Made by a program: the position numbers and the translations under genes | Notes under the pieces: model-generated | Told to the model about the DNA's origin: nothing | What the model saw: only the letters and a program-made list of their open reading frames with translations | Databases searched by the model: none | Part shown: positions 11,115 through 22,070 of the stretch, piece after piece | Layout of the letters: the number at the start of each line of letters is the position of its first letter | Numbering within the stretch: the first letter of the stretch is position 1 | DNA from: Podocnemis expansa | Lineage: Eukaryota; Chordata; Testudines; Podocnemididae | Assembly: GCA_007922195.1 (NCBI GenBank) | Contig: ML682232.1 | Coordinates: 2,145,514-2,209,513, forward strand | DNA: 64,000 bases | Reading direction: 5' to 3'

Positions 11115-11297
11115 TTTCCTCAGAGACCCTGTGGCTTTGGCTATAGTCCCAGCAGCTAGTCTCTCCCTGTAGAAAGCTCTCCTTTTTCCAGACCTCAGGT
11201 CCCTTTCTTTGGCAGCTGAAACAGATTTTTTTTTTTTTTAATTTTCAGTAGCATGATCTTTTAATTATTTTAAACTTAGCCTGTTGTACATTATGGC

Positions 11298-11832
11298 CAG
11301 GGGTTAAAGTATAATTTGGTGGGCCCTGGAACCCTCCTCATTGGGTGGGGCCCCCCCACCCCAGCTACTGCCCCCAATATCCATTCCCCTGTCTTCAAAA
11401 TCCACCCCCAGTTCCCAATATCCACCCCCAGCCGGCAATACCCACCCCCAGGTCAGGCACCCTCAATACCACCCCGCCCAGCATGAGTTGGGCCAGCCCA
11501 GTACTTAATGGCAGCCATGCACTGGGCCAGGAGACAGTGCAGTCTGTGCATGCACAAGGGAGCCAGGCAAGGCCCCCCTCTGACCTCCCCCCCGCTCTTC
11601 CCTGCTTGCTGGAATGCTACAGAATGGTATTCTGGGGGCCTGCTAGTTTTAGGGGCCCAGTGTTCAGGCCCCTAAAAATAGAAAATTGGATGTTCTGGGG
11701 CCTGTTATTTTTAAATGCTGGGCCCCAGAATGCAGCGTTCTGGCTCCATTTTCTATTTTTAGGTGGCCTGGGACACTGAAATCCTAAAAATAGTGGGTCT
11801 TGGAATGGCACTCTGGCCCACTTTAACCCTTG
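11298..11832. mobile_element. hAT-type element, GGGGTTAAAGT family, copy 1
   Basis: The left end is CAGGGGTTAAAGTATAATTT and the right end is CACTTTAACCCTTG, which are inverted. The flanks ATTATGGC (11290-11297) and GTTATGGC (11833-11840) form an 8-bp duplication with one mismatch. The right third contains several diverged copies of a unit built from TAAAAATAG, GGGGCC and an AATGCAGCGTTCTGG-like core. The 144-codon frame at 11345-11779 lies wholly inside and is low-complexity, proline-rich chance coding. Related copies lie at 46088, 54333 and 63708. Confidence 0.8.
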
Positions 11833-12048
11833 GTTATGGCACTATAACAGAGTGCTGGGCAGTAATTTCATAGCCAGCTCTCCATCATGCCAGCTCCAAT
11901 TGACAGAGGTAGATTGGAGCTGGCTGGTGACGCCTGATTGGGGCAGGGAACACAGCCATGTGCCTAATTAACCAGGGGCTAAAAACGGGTCAGCTGAGAG
12001 AAGTAAAGGAAAGGAGAAATCAGGGAGTGGAATGGGAGAGAAGGCCTA

Positions 12049-12444
12049 CAATGTTCCCTCCAAACTACATGGCCGTGTGGCCATGCAGCCCACGATGCTG
12101 CCTGGTGCAGGGAACACTGCCGGTCATGCATGGCCGGCAGCTGCAGAGTCTGCGCATGTTCAGTGAGAGCTCCTCTAGCTGGAGGAGTAGCTGGGGGCCA
12201 GGCCGCGCTGCTCCGGTGGCCAGGAAAGGGGGTGGGGTGGGAACTGGGGACAGGGCAGGGGCAGCCGGTCGTGAAAGGGGGTGGAAGGTTGGAGGGAAGA
12301 CAGAGTCGGGGAGGTGGGGCGGGACAGGATTGGGCCTACGAGGGGGTGACTGGGAGAGCGGGGGGGCAGGATTGGGCCCCCCCGGGGGGGTGCAGTGAGC
12401 AACATATGTTGCTCAGCTGCCTTTGGGCCTTAGGGGGAACACTG
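12049..12444. mobile_element. hAT-type GC-rich MITE
   Basis: The ends are CAATGTTCCCTCCAAACT and CTTAGGGGGAACACTG, approximately inverted, as in hAT elements beginning CAGTGTTCCC. Length is 396 bases. The flanks are AAGGCCTA on the left and TAAGCCTA a few bases beyond the right end, so the target duplication is doubtful. Overlapping frames at 11958-12450 fall in this GC-rich body and are not credible genes. Confidence 0.6.
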
Positions 12445-12446
12445 AT

Positions 12447-14689
12447 TTAAGCCTACTTGTCTGGCTGCAGGAGCTCCTGGGACAGTGAGCCCTAGTTCTG
12501 CGTGAAGAAAGTGATGGGACTATGCACTATAAATAACTTTGCCCTGGATTGCTGAACCAGATGGTTTCAGAGTCCTTTGTGACTAGGAGGGTAGCTAAAG
12601 CTGAAAGGTGGCTGCAGAGAACCCTTGCAGGCACAAACCAAAGCTATGTGGAGCATTCTGCTGCCTGCCTGCCTACTGTAGCATGCTGTCATGTGAGAGA
12701 CTGAGATATGGTTCCCAGGCACCAGTGCATCAAGGTTGGCATTGTATTCTGTTATTGTGTGGAGGAAACACAGTTATCTGTCTCCAGTTGGCTCTTGGAC
12801 AATGACCAGGAGAAGTTTCCAGGAAAAAGTGGCTGGAACTGAAAGCTGAAAGAAAAATGGTACCAGGATATCAGACATGTTTACAAAGACAAGTTGGCTG
12901 TGAGGCCAGCTTTTAGGTGGGGCCGGAGTGGTAGTACCCAGTTTCTGAACTCTGCTGACAAGTGTAGGCCTCTGTACTAGGCTGTGTTTCCACATCAGTG
13001 ATCTCAGCACTAAGAGACTGAAAAATCAAGGCAAACACCAGAGGGCAGCTAGGCGCTGAGATTGAGTATGAATTATGTCAAATAACACAAAGGGGAAAAA
13101 AAGACTTTGTTGTTCAAAGGACAGTTGAATCCCTTCAGCTCGGTTTGATACCTGTTTATGCTTTGTTTCTGAAATTATTGTGCATGGTGCTCTATAGGCT
13201 AGTACAACTCACTTTCAATTTTTTTCTTTGTCTCTCATGCTATGGATGTAATCCTTGTCTATTAAATAATTTTTTTATGTGGATATCATTCATCAGATTC
13301 CCCCCCCCCTTTTTCTCTCCTTTTGTTTCTGGTATAGTGACACATCTGGGAATGGAAAACAGCTTTGACAATTTAACTATGAGACAAGTGAGTTGAAAAT
13401 ATTCTATAGCTAAATTGTCACAATAAAACTGAATAGTTTGGGTGGGGGAGGTGATCATTTTGCTGAACTTTTTGCTGTTTCTAATAATGATGCGAGAAAA
13501 AGATTATCAGAAAAGTCTATGTGAAGATTGGCCACCTTCACTGATCATGCTTGAAAATTAGATGAAACATGCTTACATCTGTTAATGAATGTCACATGCT
13601 TCTCTAGTCCTGAGGGTAAAGTTTGGTTTCCCATGTAGGAAGTCCTGCTGCGTAATTGCCATCACATGGCAATTTAAAGAATTTTAAAGAAATTTTAAAG
13701 AATTCCTAACATGTTTTTTTTCTAAAAAAATGACCACTGAGTGCAAAGGCAGTGATGTGCAGTTGTAATTGATATCTTGTAATTCAAAATCAGCAAACAC
13801 ACACAAAACTTTGTGCATGTCCTTTTATATCAGTGTGCTGAGTAACATTCTTAGCTTACCACAATGGTTTGCCAGCTCAGCTGGTCTCTTTTATTGCCTT
13901 GCAACCTACTCATCAATAAATGGGTCTGAATAAAATGTGTGGTTTTTTAGGCTTTCTGAAATTGATCCGCCGTATTCCATTGCTGTCAACATTCCATTTA
14001 TTTTTCTGAAATTATTTGTTGGGCATTGAGAGAATTGTAATAGCCATGTTACTTGGGAAGCTCCATACCGAATGAAACTATTCAATAAGAGCACAAACCT
14101 ACTCTAAATAGAAACTCAAATCAGCATTCTAATGATGTCTCTAATACAGCCTGGTTTTAGAGGACCCAATTCAGCTCTCATTGGAATCTCTCCTTTTATT
14201 AAAATAGGAGTTGGACCCATAATTCTTTAGATAAATGAAAGCATTTACAAAATTAATCCTGGACCCTTATTTTTTGAAGAGGGAACTGATTTACAGATTT
14301 CATATGTTGGAAAGGAACATCTCTGCCACTGAATAATTGAAGAAATGCCAGTTTTCCATACCTGTATCAGATGTGTCTGTTACAAATATCATTGCAATGG
14401 AGGATAGAGTATTTAAACTTCTTTCCATATCTAATCTATCCATTGTAGGGTTTTATGCTGATGCCCATCACCAGAGTACCTGATTACCTTCCAGATCAAA
14501 TAGCAATAACAAAATCCTTAGCTGCCTTCCTGGAGCCTCTACTTTTGATCTTCTTGGGGTAAAAACTCTGCTTGAGCTATTGGTGGGTTAATTTGTTTGA
14601 GCTTTTTTGAGGAGGAGACAGTTGGGTACACAGCAATTTCAGTGTTGAAGGAGTTGTTCGTGTTATGGAGGGAAGGGAACTGTCCTTGA
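12447..14689. other. Unannotated stretch with one exon-like segment
   Basis: No transposon was recognised. The single item of note is at 13338-13387: a pyrimidine-rich tract ending GGTATAG, 50 bases open in one frame, then the donor-like CAA|GTGAGT. This is discussed as a finding and is not called as a gene. The remainder is AT-rich. Confidence 0.4.
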
Positions 14690-14841
14690 CAGGGTCGTAA
14701 CTACAGTGAGGTGAGCAGGGCTTTGCCTTGGGCGTGCTGGCGTGGCTCCATTGATCCACTCCATTAAAGGGCAAATTCCTCGCCACACACTCCAGGCACC
14801 GGCCATTGTAAGGGACACCAAATTCTTTAGTTACAGCTCTG
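14690..14841. mobile_element. hAT-type MITE, 152 bp
   Basis: The element starts CAGGGTCGTAACTACAG and ends TTAGTTACAGCTCTG, which are inverted (CAGAGCTGTAACTAA on the complement). Its interior (GGGCTTTGCCTTGGGC, CCATTAAAGGGCAAATTCC) matches the 152-bp element at 16897 in inverse orientation. The flanking 8 bases do not match each other, so the target duplication has decayed or the ends are slightly misjudged. Confidence 0.65.
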
Positions 14842-14949
14842 AGATAGACTTGACACCTATTCTGTAATTATTTTACAGCTTTGCTTTCTGTGTTTCTACA
14901 GAACTGTGATCATGTTTACCCCACACTTGCCCAGAAATGGTAAGTGCAA

Positions 14950-15580
14950 TGTGAGGAGAGGTCTAATTAACTCAATGTGCGGCAGATGAGTGAACTCAGG
15001 TGGCTAAGTAATCCCCTGATTGAATGAGGCAGCCGAACTGAGGAGGAATGAGCTGGGTTGCGTTCTACGGGTAGGAAACTAGCAGCAGCAGCCAAAGGGA
15101 GCTGTGGGAAAGGTCTGCAGTCGCTCTGAGAGAAGGAAGGTGTGTTTGGACCAGCAAACTTAGATAGAGGAGGGAAGCCAAGCTGGGAAGGTAGGAGACT
15201 CAGAGAAAGGTAGTAAGATGGAGAATGGAACAGACTGTGACTGCTGGCTAGAGTGTACCTGAGCTGGAGCCAGAGTAGAAAGCAAGCTGGGTCCCCCTGC
15301 CAGCCACTGTGGGAGTGACAGAGTGAGGCAGTTAACAAGCAGACTGCTTTGGCTCATTGAAGGAAATTTTGGAACCACGGATGGGGGAGACACATACCGT
15401 GACCTGGCCAAGTCACAAAAAGGCAGCAGCAGCTTATGGAGTGAGAGAAGGGCTGCAGAGCCAGACAGAAAGGTGGAGAGAGGGTATGTAACCATGGGAA
15501 GCAGTGTTGATCTGATGAGCTATTCTCCAGAATGACCAGAAGGTAGTGTCCTAGCGGTGAGTGGGCTGCCCTGTCACAGT
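14950..15580 (+). other. Possible solo-LTR-like block
   Basis: GC-richer, purine-rich sequence between AT-rich flanks ends AGCGGTGAGTGGGCTGCCCTG followed by TCACA. The general character (purine-rich body, TG-like start, CA end) resembles solo LTRs, and the block is similar in composition to the one at 16560. I could not establish paired ends, a polyadenylation signal or a target duplication. Frames on both strands (14967-15535) conflict and are not called as genes. Confidence 0.25.
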
Positions 15581-16320
15581 CCCATAATATGAACTGGTCA
15601 AGATCAACTTTTGTGGTTAGACTAAAAATATGCCCAGGGCTATATTTTACAAATCTGATGGCTTTCCTGTAGTCTTCTCAGCTCATCAAGAGGGCCCAGT
15701 GATGTAGACTTGTAACTGAAACTTGTGGCCTTGGGCCTTCAATCAGATTTGCTTGGGCAGATGCCTGTACCTGTGCAGAGTACTGTTAACTTCAGTGCAC
15801 ATGAGTCTGTGTTCAGCACCCCCCACCCCTGCCACAAATCCAGGTCCAACTGAAGGAGCTGAGGCTATAATTTTGGATGAACTATGATGATCTATGACCA
15901 AGCCTACATCTCTTTGCTCTCTTTGGGTGCTATGTTTGCGCTGGTGTCTTCCTGCCTATGTTTGTGTGGTGTGGGGTTTTTTTTAGGGGAGGAAAGGGAG
16001 GAAGGTAGATTTCTTTTCTTCGCTTTTCTTTTGAAGGTGTCTCTTGTTGCTGTGGGGAAAAACCCATGCAAACACTGGAAAGTCAGGGCTAAGAGTGAAA
16101 CACCTTGTACATGAAGTACTACAAAAAAGGTTGAGAACCACTGTAGAGTGCAAACAGGAATCAGAGGTGAGTATAATGGAAAACACTTAAAAGTTAGCAG
16201 CAGCCTGTGGACACAGAATGCAGAACCATGGCAGCTTGCATGATGCCAAGATTACGTTGTAGAGAATATTGTTTATCAGGAGGGGGTGTTAAATGAATAG
16301 ATGATTAAGCACTGTCCAGT
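15581..16320. other. Unannotated, with an isolated hAT terminus
   Basis: GGTTGAGAACCACTG at about 16127-16142 is the right-hand terminus of a Charlie-type hAT, but no partner terminus was found upstream. Short frames at 15884-16186 on both strands have no recognisable content. Confidence 0.4.
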
Positions 16321-16324
16321 GGCT

Positions 16325-16545
16325 TAGAGCATGGCACTGGAAATAAAGATGCTGGCATCCTGTTTGTGGCACATAACCTTGGTGTATCTGTGCTGTGAAG
16401 TTGGAAAAGTTTTAATTGCCTTTAGGTCTCAGTTTCCTCATCTATAAATTGGAAATAATACTTGTTCAGCTCCGAAGGGTATTATTCGCAGAAGATCTTT
16501 TCAGTTAAATTTGCTGCTAATAAGGCAATATAAACTCTGGTGTGA
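16325..16545 (+). mobile_element. MIR/CORE-SINE-like remnant
   Basis: The phrases TTAGAGCATGGCACTGGA, CTCAGTTTCCTCATCTATAA and GGAAATAATACTTGTTC follow the MIR order. The copy is diverged and the boundaries are approximate. Confidence 0.65.
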
Positions 16546-16559
16546 GTGTAAATCCTAGC

Positions 16560-17248
16560 TTTTGTTACAAGAGGTGAGACAGAGTCAAGACCGATGACTA
16601 CAAGAGAGTAGTGGAGGCAGGTATGTTAGCCCAAGGCTTAGGAAAGACCTGTTTACTGAGTAAGCAGGGTGGGGCTGCTCTAGGTTAATGAAGGCACCTG
16701 AGCCTAATTAGGGTAATTAAACCACAGCAAATAAAAAGCCCCTGCTGTAGTCAGGCAGGAAGAGAATTTTTGGGTGTGGCGTTTGGAGGAGGAAGATCTA
16801 GGAGTGGAGTGTGTGTTCGTAGCAGAGTAGAACAGAGCGAAGCAGAGTAAAGGAGAGCTGAGCCAGATGATGCTAACCAGTCGCTGTTGCTACCAGCAGA
16901 GCTGTAATGTGGTGAACCAGCGCCCCTTTCCATTAGTGGCGCTTGGGGCCGGCGCCGCAAAACGTGCCCTTTAATGGAGTGGCTCTATTGAGCTGCTCCG
17001 GTGTGCCTGGGGCAAAGCCCCATTGGCCCCTCCATAGTTATGACTCTGGCTAACAGCAACTGGGAGATACAGGTAGCCAGGACAAGCTTACCCAGAGGGG
17101 CCTTAGACCCGAGAGCCCAACCCCAGGGCAGGGGGGGCTGGGGGAACTATAACTTTGTGAGTTTGGAGGTGGGAAAGCCGAGCTCCAGGTGGCTGCCAAG
17201 ACCTGAAGCACGGGACCCACAGTGACTGAACTCCCTCAGTTTGTCACA
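16560..17248 (+). other. Possible LTR-like block interrupted by a hAT MITE
   Basis: The sequence contains AATAAAAAGCCCCTGCTGTA (a TATA-like start region) after CACCTGAGCCTAATTAGGG, then a purine-rich stretch, and ends CAGTTTGTCACAG. This layout resembles a retroviral or gypsy-type LTR, or a related promoter-bearing repeat. A 152-bp hAT sits inside it at 16897-17048. No partner LTR or target duplication was established. Confidence 0.3.
16897..17048. mobile_element. hAT-type MITE, 152 bp
   Basis: The left end is CAGAGCTGTAATGTGG and the right end CCATAGTTATGACTCTG, inverted. The flanks GCTACCAG (16889-16896) and GCTAACAG (17049-17056) form an 8-bp duplication with one mismatch. It has the same length as, and opposite orientation to, its relative at 14690. 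Confidence 0.75.
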
Positions 17249-20200
17249 GACTCCAGACTTTTATTTTGGCTATCAGGGTCTTCTTTTAGCATTATGTTTG
17301 CAGAAAATGTTTGAGTTTGTTTATTAAACGCTTGCTTTCTCTTTTGTGGAAAGGAGAGGGGGAATGTAACAATGTTAGGTGCCAGTCTGCAGACTTAAAC
17401 TGATAGAGACGGACAGATGATACTGTGGATGTTGGGGACAGAGGAATCTTTTCTTTTCTTTTTTTTTTTTTTTTTTTTAGTGGTTTCATTTTGGTACCAA
17501 ATCTTGCCAAATAGGTAATGGAGACAGGGCTATCATCAAATTTCCACTTAAACGAGGTGGGGCAAATAAAGGCACTTAAAACCAGTGCCATGGAGAGAAT
17601 GGGCCAAACCATTACTGGATCCATGAATGCAGCTCTCATCATTTTATAGAGAGTCCTTTGTTTTTGTCAAAGTGCAGAGATCAACTGACTGGTAACAGAA
17701 TCATCTTCATTATAGCTGCAATACAGTTTGTGCAAAGTGCACCTAAGTTCTCCTCCCCAGTGCATGTGTGACAATGACACACACACACAATTCGATCAAG
17801 CATGTGTACACAAAAATATTCATTTGCAGTTCATTAGGAAATCAAGAATGCAAAATATACGTTTAGTCTGTTTGTTTGCTGCATTAATGGGCAGAGTTCC
17901 ATTTTTCATTATTTTTCTCTTGGAGTTGGTCCTTGGAGCCTTGACTTTTTATAGTTTTGTGACTGCCTCCTGCTAATCTTTTAGCTGTTCTTTCTATGGC
18001 CAGGGACTTGGTGGGAATGTTAATCAGCAGTGATGGGGGAATCTACTTTGAGCAGCTTGCTTGGTAAATTGCATGCTGTGTTCCTAATTATACATACAAA
18101 CTTTTGTGGGAACATAATCATATAGTTTCATAGCATATAGCTGAGCTGCTGTGCCCTGATTTTGAAAGGTAGAGAAGACTCATATATATATATATATATA
18201 TTAGCTTGCAACGTAAAAGCCAGGGACCTAGGGCCACTTGACTCAGTATTTGCTGTGCTAAGAGAAGATCAATTAGTCTGCTCTGCAGAAAGGCAGGGAC
18301 ATCTGGTTCTGTCTTCTCTCTAAAAAGCAACCTGAACACTAGAGCAGTTGTTTAAATCTTGAATCTCTTATAACAGGACAGGAATCCTTGTGGGATATTA
18401 CACCTGCAACTGCTGAGTTAGCAAACTTTAATTGTAGGGGACAGATACTGCCAGTGAAATCCACTGAAGCTCAGTGGCTTGGACAGCAAGAGTGGCAACA
18501 CAGAACAGATACAGGACTCTCATAGTTTCATTTACATAATAGCTAATCTCTTGCTTAATGAATCTCCTATGTCAAAACATGTCACCTTACATTGGGTACC
18601 TTTCAATGAAACATCACTCACATTTCTGTTTTTATACTGCATGTAAAAACAATGCAACCCTCATCAGTAGCATCTCTGCATTGCATTTGTTTCTAACCTG
18701 GTCTGTATTCAGTAGGAGAGCTGAATATATTATTTTTGATGGTGCCTAGGTGCACCAGTCAAGATTTTGGGCCACATTCTCATTCTGGAGAAGGTAGCAA
18801 CATTTTCAGTGCCTCTTGATAGTTGGTGCTGACTGCTAGGTGGATTAAGAACAGTTAGGACCTACACCTACTAAAACTCGCACCCAATCCCAGCCTCTTT
18901 GTGTCTGCCATGCCCCATCTTGGCTCTTTTGGATGATGGGACTAATGAGGATTGCCTCTATCCTTTCTTTTCTTTCCCTTCTTTGAAAGCTTCTGCTTTT
19001 CTGGCTTTGTGGCAGTGATACTTCCCTCTTGATTTTGGGGTGAGTGCCTCCTTCTACTTTCTTGTGGCATAAGCAGGGAGACTTTATTCCAAAACACCCA
19101 TGTTCTTGCTTGTCTGCTCTCTTTCCCTGAGACACAAGCGTGGTTAATTTTGCAGCTCCCCTCACTGCAGGTGGACAGTCCTGAGCTCAGTGATCCTACA
19201 TGCAAAGGTCATCTTCCAAACATGAAGCCCAGTCTCAATGCTCAGAAGAAGTAGAAGGTCTCTGTGTTGTGGTATTGCTATAGTGCATTTTTTTGACTGG
19301 ATTGTAAAGTCTGGCAATTTGGCCATCTCAAATTTCCCCGCCTTTTCTACGCATCATTTTAGCAGCTCCACAGAAGAGAGGTTATTGCTGAAGGCAGGGG
19401 GCATCCAGCAGCATTGGTAGAGTCAAAAAAAAAATGGCAGAAGCCTATCTTGGGGGAAAAAGCTGATAGGTATCTTGAGCTCCTAAGCTCTGCCAGAGTG
19501 GAGCTCTATCGCTGTGGGACATAGGAGTGCTGTATGGCCACTACACAGGAGCCTAATGGGGCTGTGCCTCTTTCTTCCTACAAGACCTTGCTTACTTCCA
19601 TTCTGGCAGTGCCTCTCCTGGGTTTTCACTGGCTGGGGATTGCAGTTTTTTAGAATAGTTTTGTCATGTATTATCACTGCTGTACAGTGCTATAGGATTT
19701 AGTACCTCTCTTGCATTATGTGGCAGGGCGCCCCAGTTCTTCTAGGTGCTACACAGTAAAAGGGGCCTTGACTGTAGGCAATCTGTTGGAAGGCAAGTGC
19801 AGTATCCCTTAAAACTTAAGTGGGAATTGTGTCCTGCTGCAGATTATGAAATAAACACAGCCAAAAGCCGAAATGTAAGATGTTCTTAGCCAGTGAAATA
19901 TGCTGCTGTTTTAAATGTCAGGTAAAAAATGACACATCTTTGTAAATTACAGTAAAATTTAACCATATGATGTGAACACTTTCAGTTGTGAGCTGCTGAT
20001 TGTATTCCAGCTATTTGTCCTCTCTTGGGAAAAAGCTGGGTGGCCAAAATGACAAGGATATTTTGCTGTGAAAATAGTCAAAAAGCTCCATATATACTCC
20101 AGAAGTCCCTTAGTTTACCTTGTCTGTGGACACATGATATAATAGTATTATCCTGTGTTCATTTTAGCAGTGGGCTTATTTGGGATATTGATTCCATTTT

Positions 20201-20278
20201 TCTGTGGGCCATGGGAATTTTTTGGCATGGCTGGGTCTGATGTGCCAGCTGACATTTGCTCTTCTGTTTATTTCCAAG
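17249..20278. other. Unannotated stretch with simple repeats
   Basis: A T-run lies at about 17459-17479 and an (AT)n repeat at about 18181-18202. Frames of up to 116 codons (for example 17292-17642 minus, whose lysine run comes from the T-run) show no domain and are treated as chance. No transposon terminus was recognised. Confidence 0.4.
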
Positions 20279-21004
20279 TTCCAAAGGGGTGGCTGAAGGA
20301 TTTTAGTGCTCCACTAGGGGGGGCTGAGGCCCCCCAATTCCCCCCCCCTTGGGGGGAGACCGGGCCGGCCCAGAGGCAGGCCCTCCCCTGAGCTGGGGGC
20401 GGAGCAGGCTAGTCCAGGGGCTGGGCTCCGCTCTCTTGCCCTGCCTCTGGGCTGGCCCTCCCTGCCCCCAGGGTAGAACAGCCAGCTGAGGGGAGGGGTG
20501 GCAGAGTGGATCCCAGCCTCTGGGCTGGCCTGTGCCTGCTCTGCTCCTGGCCGTCTGTTCCCCGTCCTGGGGGCAGGGTGAACCAGCCCATAGCAGAGGC
20601 CGGCTCTGTGCTCCCACCCCCCCTTTCCCGCTGCCTCCCATGCCAAAGGCAGTGGGGCGGGGGCAGGGGACCGTGTGGCCATGGGTGGCAGTGGTGAGGG
20701 TCCCGCACTGCCTGCTCACGGCAGGACAGCCTGGGGCCCACGGAACCATGGGGCCAGGTGTGATCGCCCCTCTTGCCCCCCCCAAGGACGGCTCTGTTGG
20801 CATTCCCTACTGTTCGGTGCACTAGGTGACTGCCTGGATCACCTGTATGGTAGGACTGGCCCTGGGCAGCCATGTTAGTCTAGTTCGGAAAACAAACAAG
20901 CAGTCCTGTGGCACTTAAAGACTAACAAGAGAGAATCCCATCACAAAAGCTCATGCAATAAATAAATTTTAGTCTTTAAGAGCCACAGGACTTCTTGTTT
21001 GTTC
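20279..21004. mobile_element. PLE inverted tails split by a GC-rich hAT
   Basis: The left PLE end, TTCCAAAGGGG, occurs at 20279-20289. The PLE resumes with GGCAGCCATGTTAGTCTAG at 20865, as in the uninterrupted copy at 32425. After that, a minus-oriented tail (AGTCCTGTGGCACTTAAAG) is followed by a plus-oriented tail (TTTAGTCTTTAAGAGCCACA), so this is again an inverted tail pair. The intervening 20289-20864 block is a hAT (separate entry). The target duplication of the PLE was not recognised. Confidence 0.6.
20289..20864. mobile_element. GC-rich hAT-type element in PLE tail
   Basis: The right end, GGTAGGACTGGCCCTG, matches the terminus of the 359-bp hAT at 5322, and the adjacent CTAGGTGACTGCCTGGATCACC matches that element's subterminal region. 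The left end is worn (GGTGGCTGAAGGATTTTAG against GGGCCAGCCCAAGGTTTTTT). The body is very GC-rich and generates six overlapping frames of 60-166 codons on both strands, none with a domain; these are not genes. Confidence 0.6.
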
Positions 21005-21009
21005 AGCTT

Positions 21010-21955
21010 AGGTTGAGACTAAGCTATGATTGCTATTGATGATATTATCTTCCTTTAATTCTGTATTAATTGAGTCCAATGCCAGATATTCCATTATCTT
21101 GCCTTGGACTGATGTCTGAGTGACAGACCTATAATTGAGTGAACCCATTTACCCTTTTAAAGTATTAGCATGTATTAGCTTTCCTTCAGTCTTCTGGCAC
21201 CACCTTAGTGTTCCAAGTCTTATTGAAAAAATTATATTAACAGTCCAGTGAGCTCCTCACCAGCCCTTTTAAGTGAGGCCCTTTCTTCTTGCAGCATTGT
21301 GTTCAGTACTTGGAGCCACACTACACAATAAAAGAAAAATCATAATACAATTAACCCTTTTCTCTGCTTTGTTAAATGGAAGCATCTGCTTTCCTCTTTG
21401 GGTTTTGAATGTCCAGAAGAAAAGTAACACCTCTCAAAGACATAATTCTACTTGCAGGGCAGAATTGTACTGAGATGCACATGTGCAGCACTGGAAATAT
21501 TCCAGTGTTTCATGTATGCAGCTAAGCAGAACTTGATTTATTTTGGTGAAACATTTGTAAAAAATATGTTGAATTAATACTCTGTGAATGCTTCATTTTT
21601 TGTATTGGAGCTAAATCCACATTCTCACTCTTTCTTGCTGCATTGAGGCACATGCAAATGAAGGGTTTTTTGATGCTAAATCTAAACACATGCTTTGATA
21701 CCTCTGAATTTCTGGTTATCCTAAGTTTTTTTCCCCATGTACTTCCAACTATTACTGGAAGGAAGAGATAAGTTATGTGTGATTTAACTCTTTTTTTTTA
21801 AAAAATGTTTGTTGTAGTTCACAGTGGAGTCTCCCTCTATAAATAATAAAATAAGAATATTTAAACCAAGTGGTACTGCTGTAAGAAAACAAGGCTAGTA
21901 AGAAAATTTGAAAATATAGGTTTCTATTATAGTAGCTTTTTTTTTTTTAAAGTAG
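21010..21955. other. No recognised feature
   Basis: AT-rich sequence, no supported gene or repeat. Confidence 0.4.
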
Positions 21956-21956
21956 T

Positions 21957-22070
21957 GTGGTGTTGGGGAGCACCATTATGGACCAGGGCCCCACTGTGTG
22001 AGGCACCGTGCAAACTCAGAACAAAAAAACAGCCTCTTCCCCAAAAGCTGTGATTCAATACCATTGTCTG
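21957..22070 (+). mobile_element. Ancient L2/MIR-like fragment
   Basis: GGGCCCCACTGTGTGAGGCA followed by CCGTGCAAACTCAGAACAAA and CAGCCTCTTCCCCAAAAGCT matches the widespread amniote phrase order of L2/MIR-type repeats (GGCCCCATTGTGCTAGGC, then GTACAAACACA). The copy is diverged; the exact family is uncertain. Confidence 0.5.

Noticed and set aside
11345..12450. Proline- and glycine-rich frames
   Set aside because: They lie in or between two hAT elements with low-complexity bodies; translation is compositional.
20303..20878. Cluster of overlapping 60-166 codon frames on both strands
   Set aside because: All lie in the GC-rich body of a hAT element; stop codons are rare there by composition, and the frames contradict each other.
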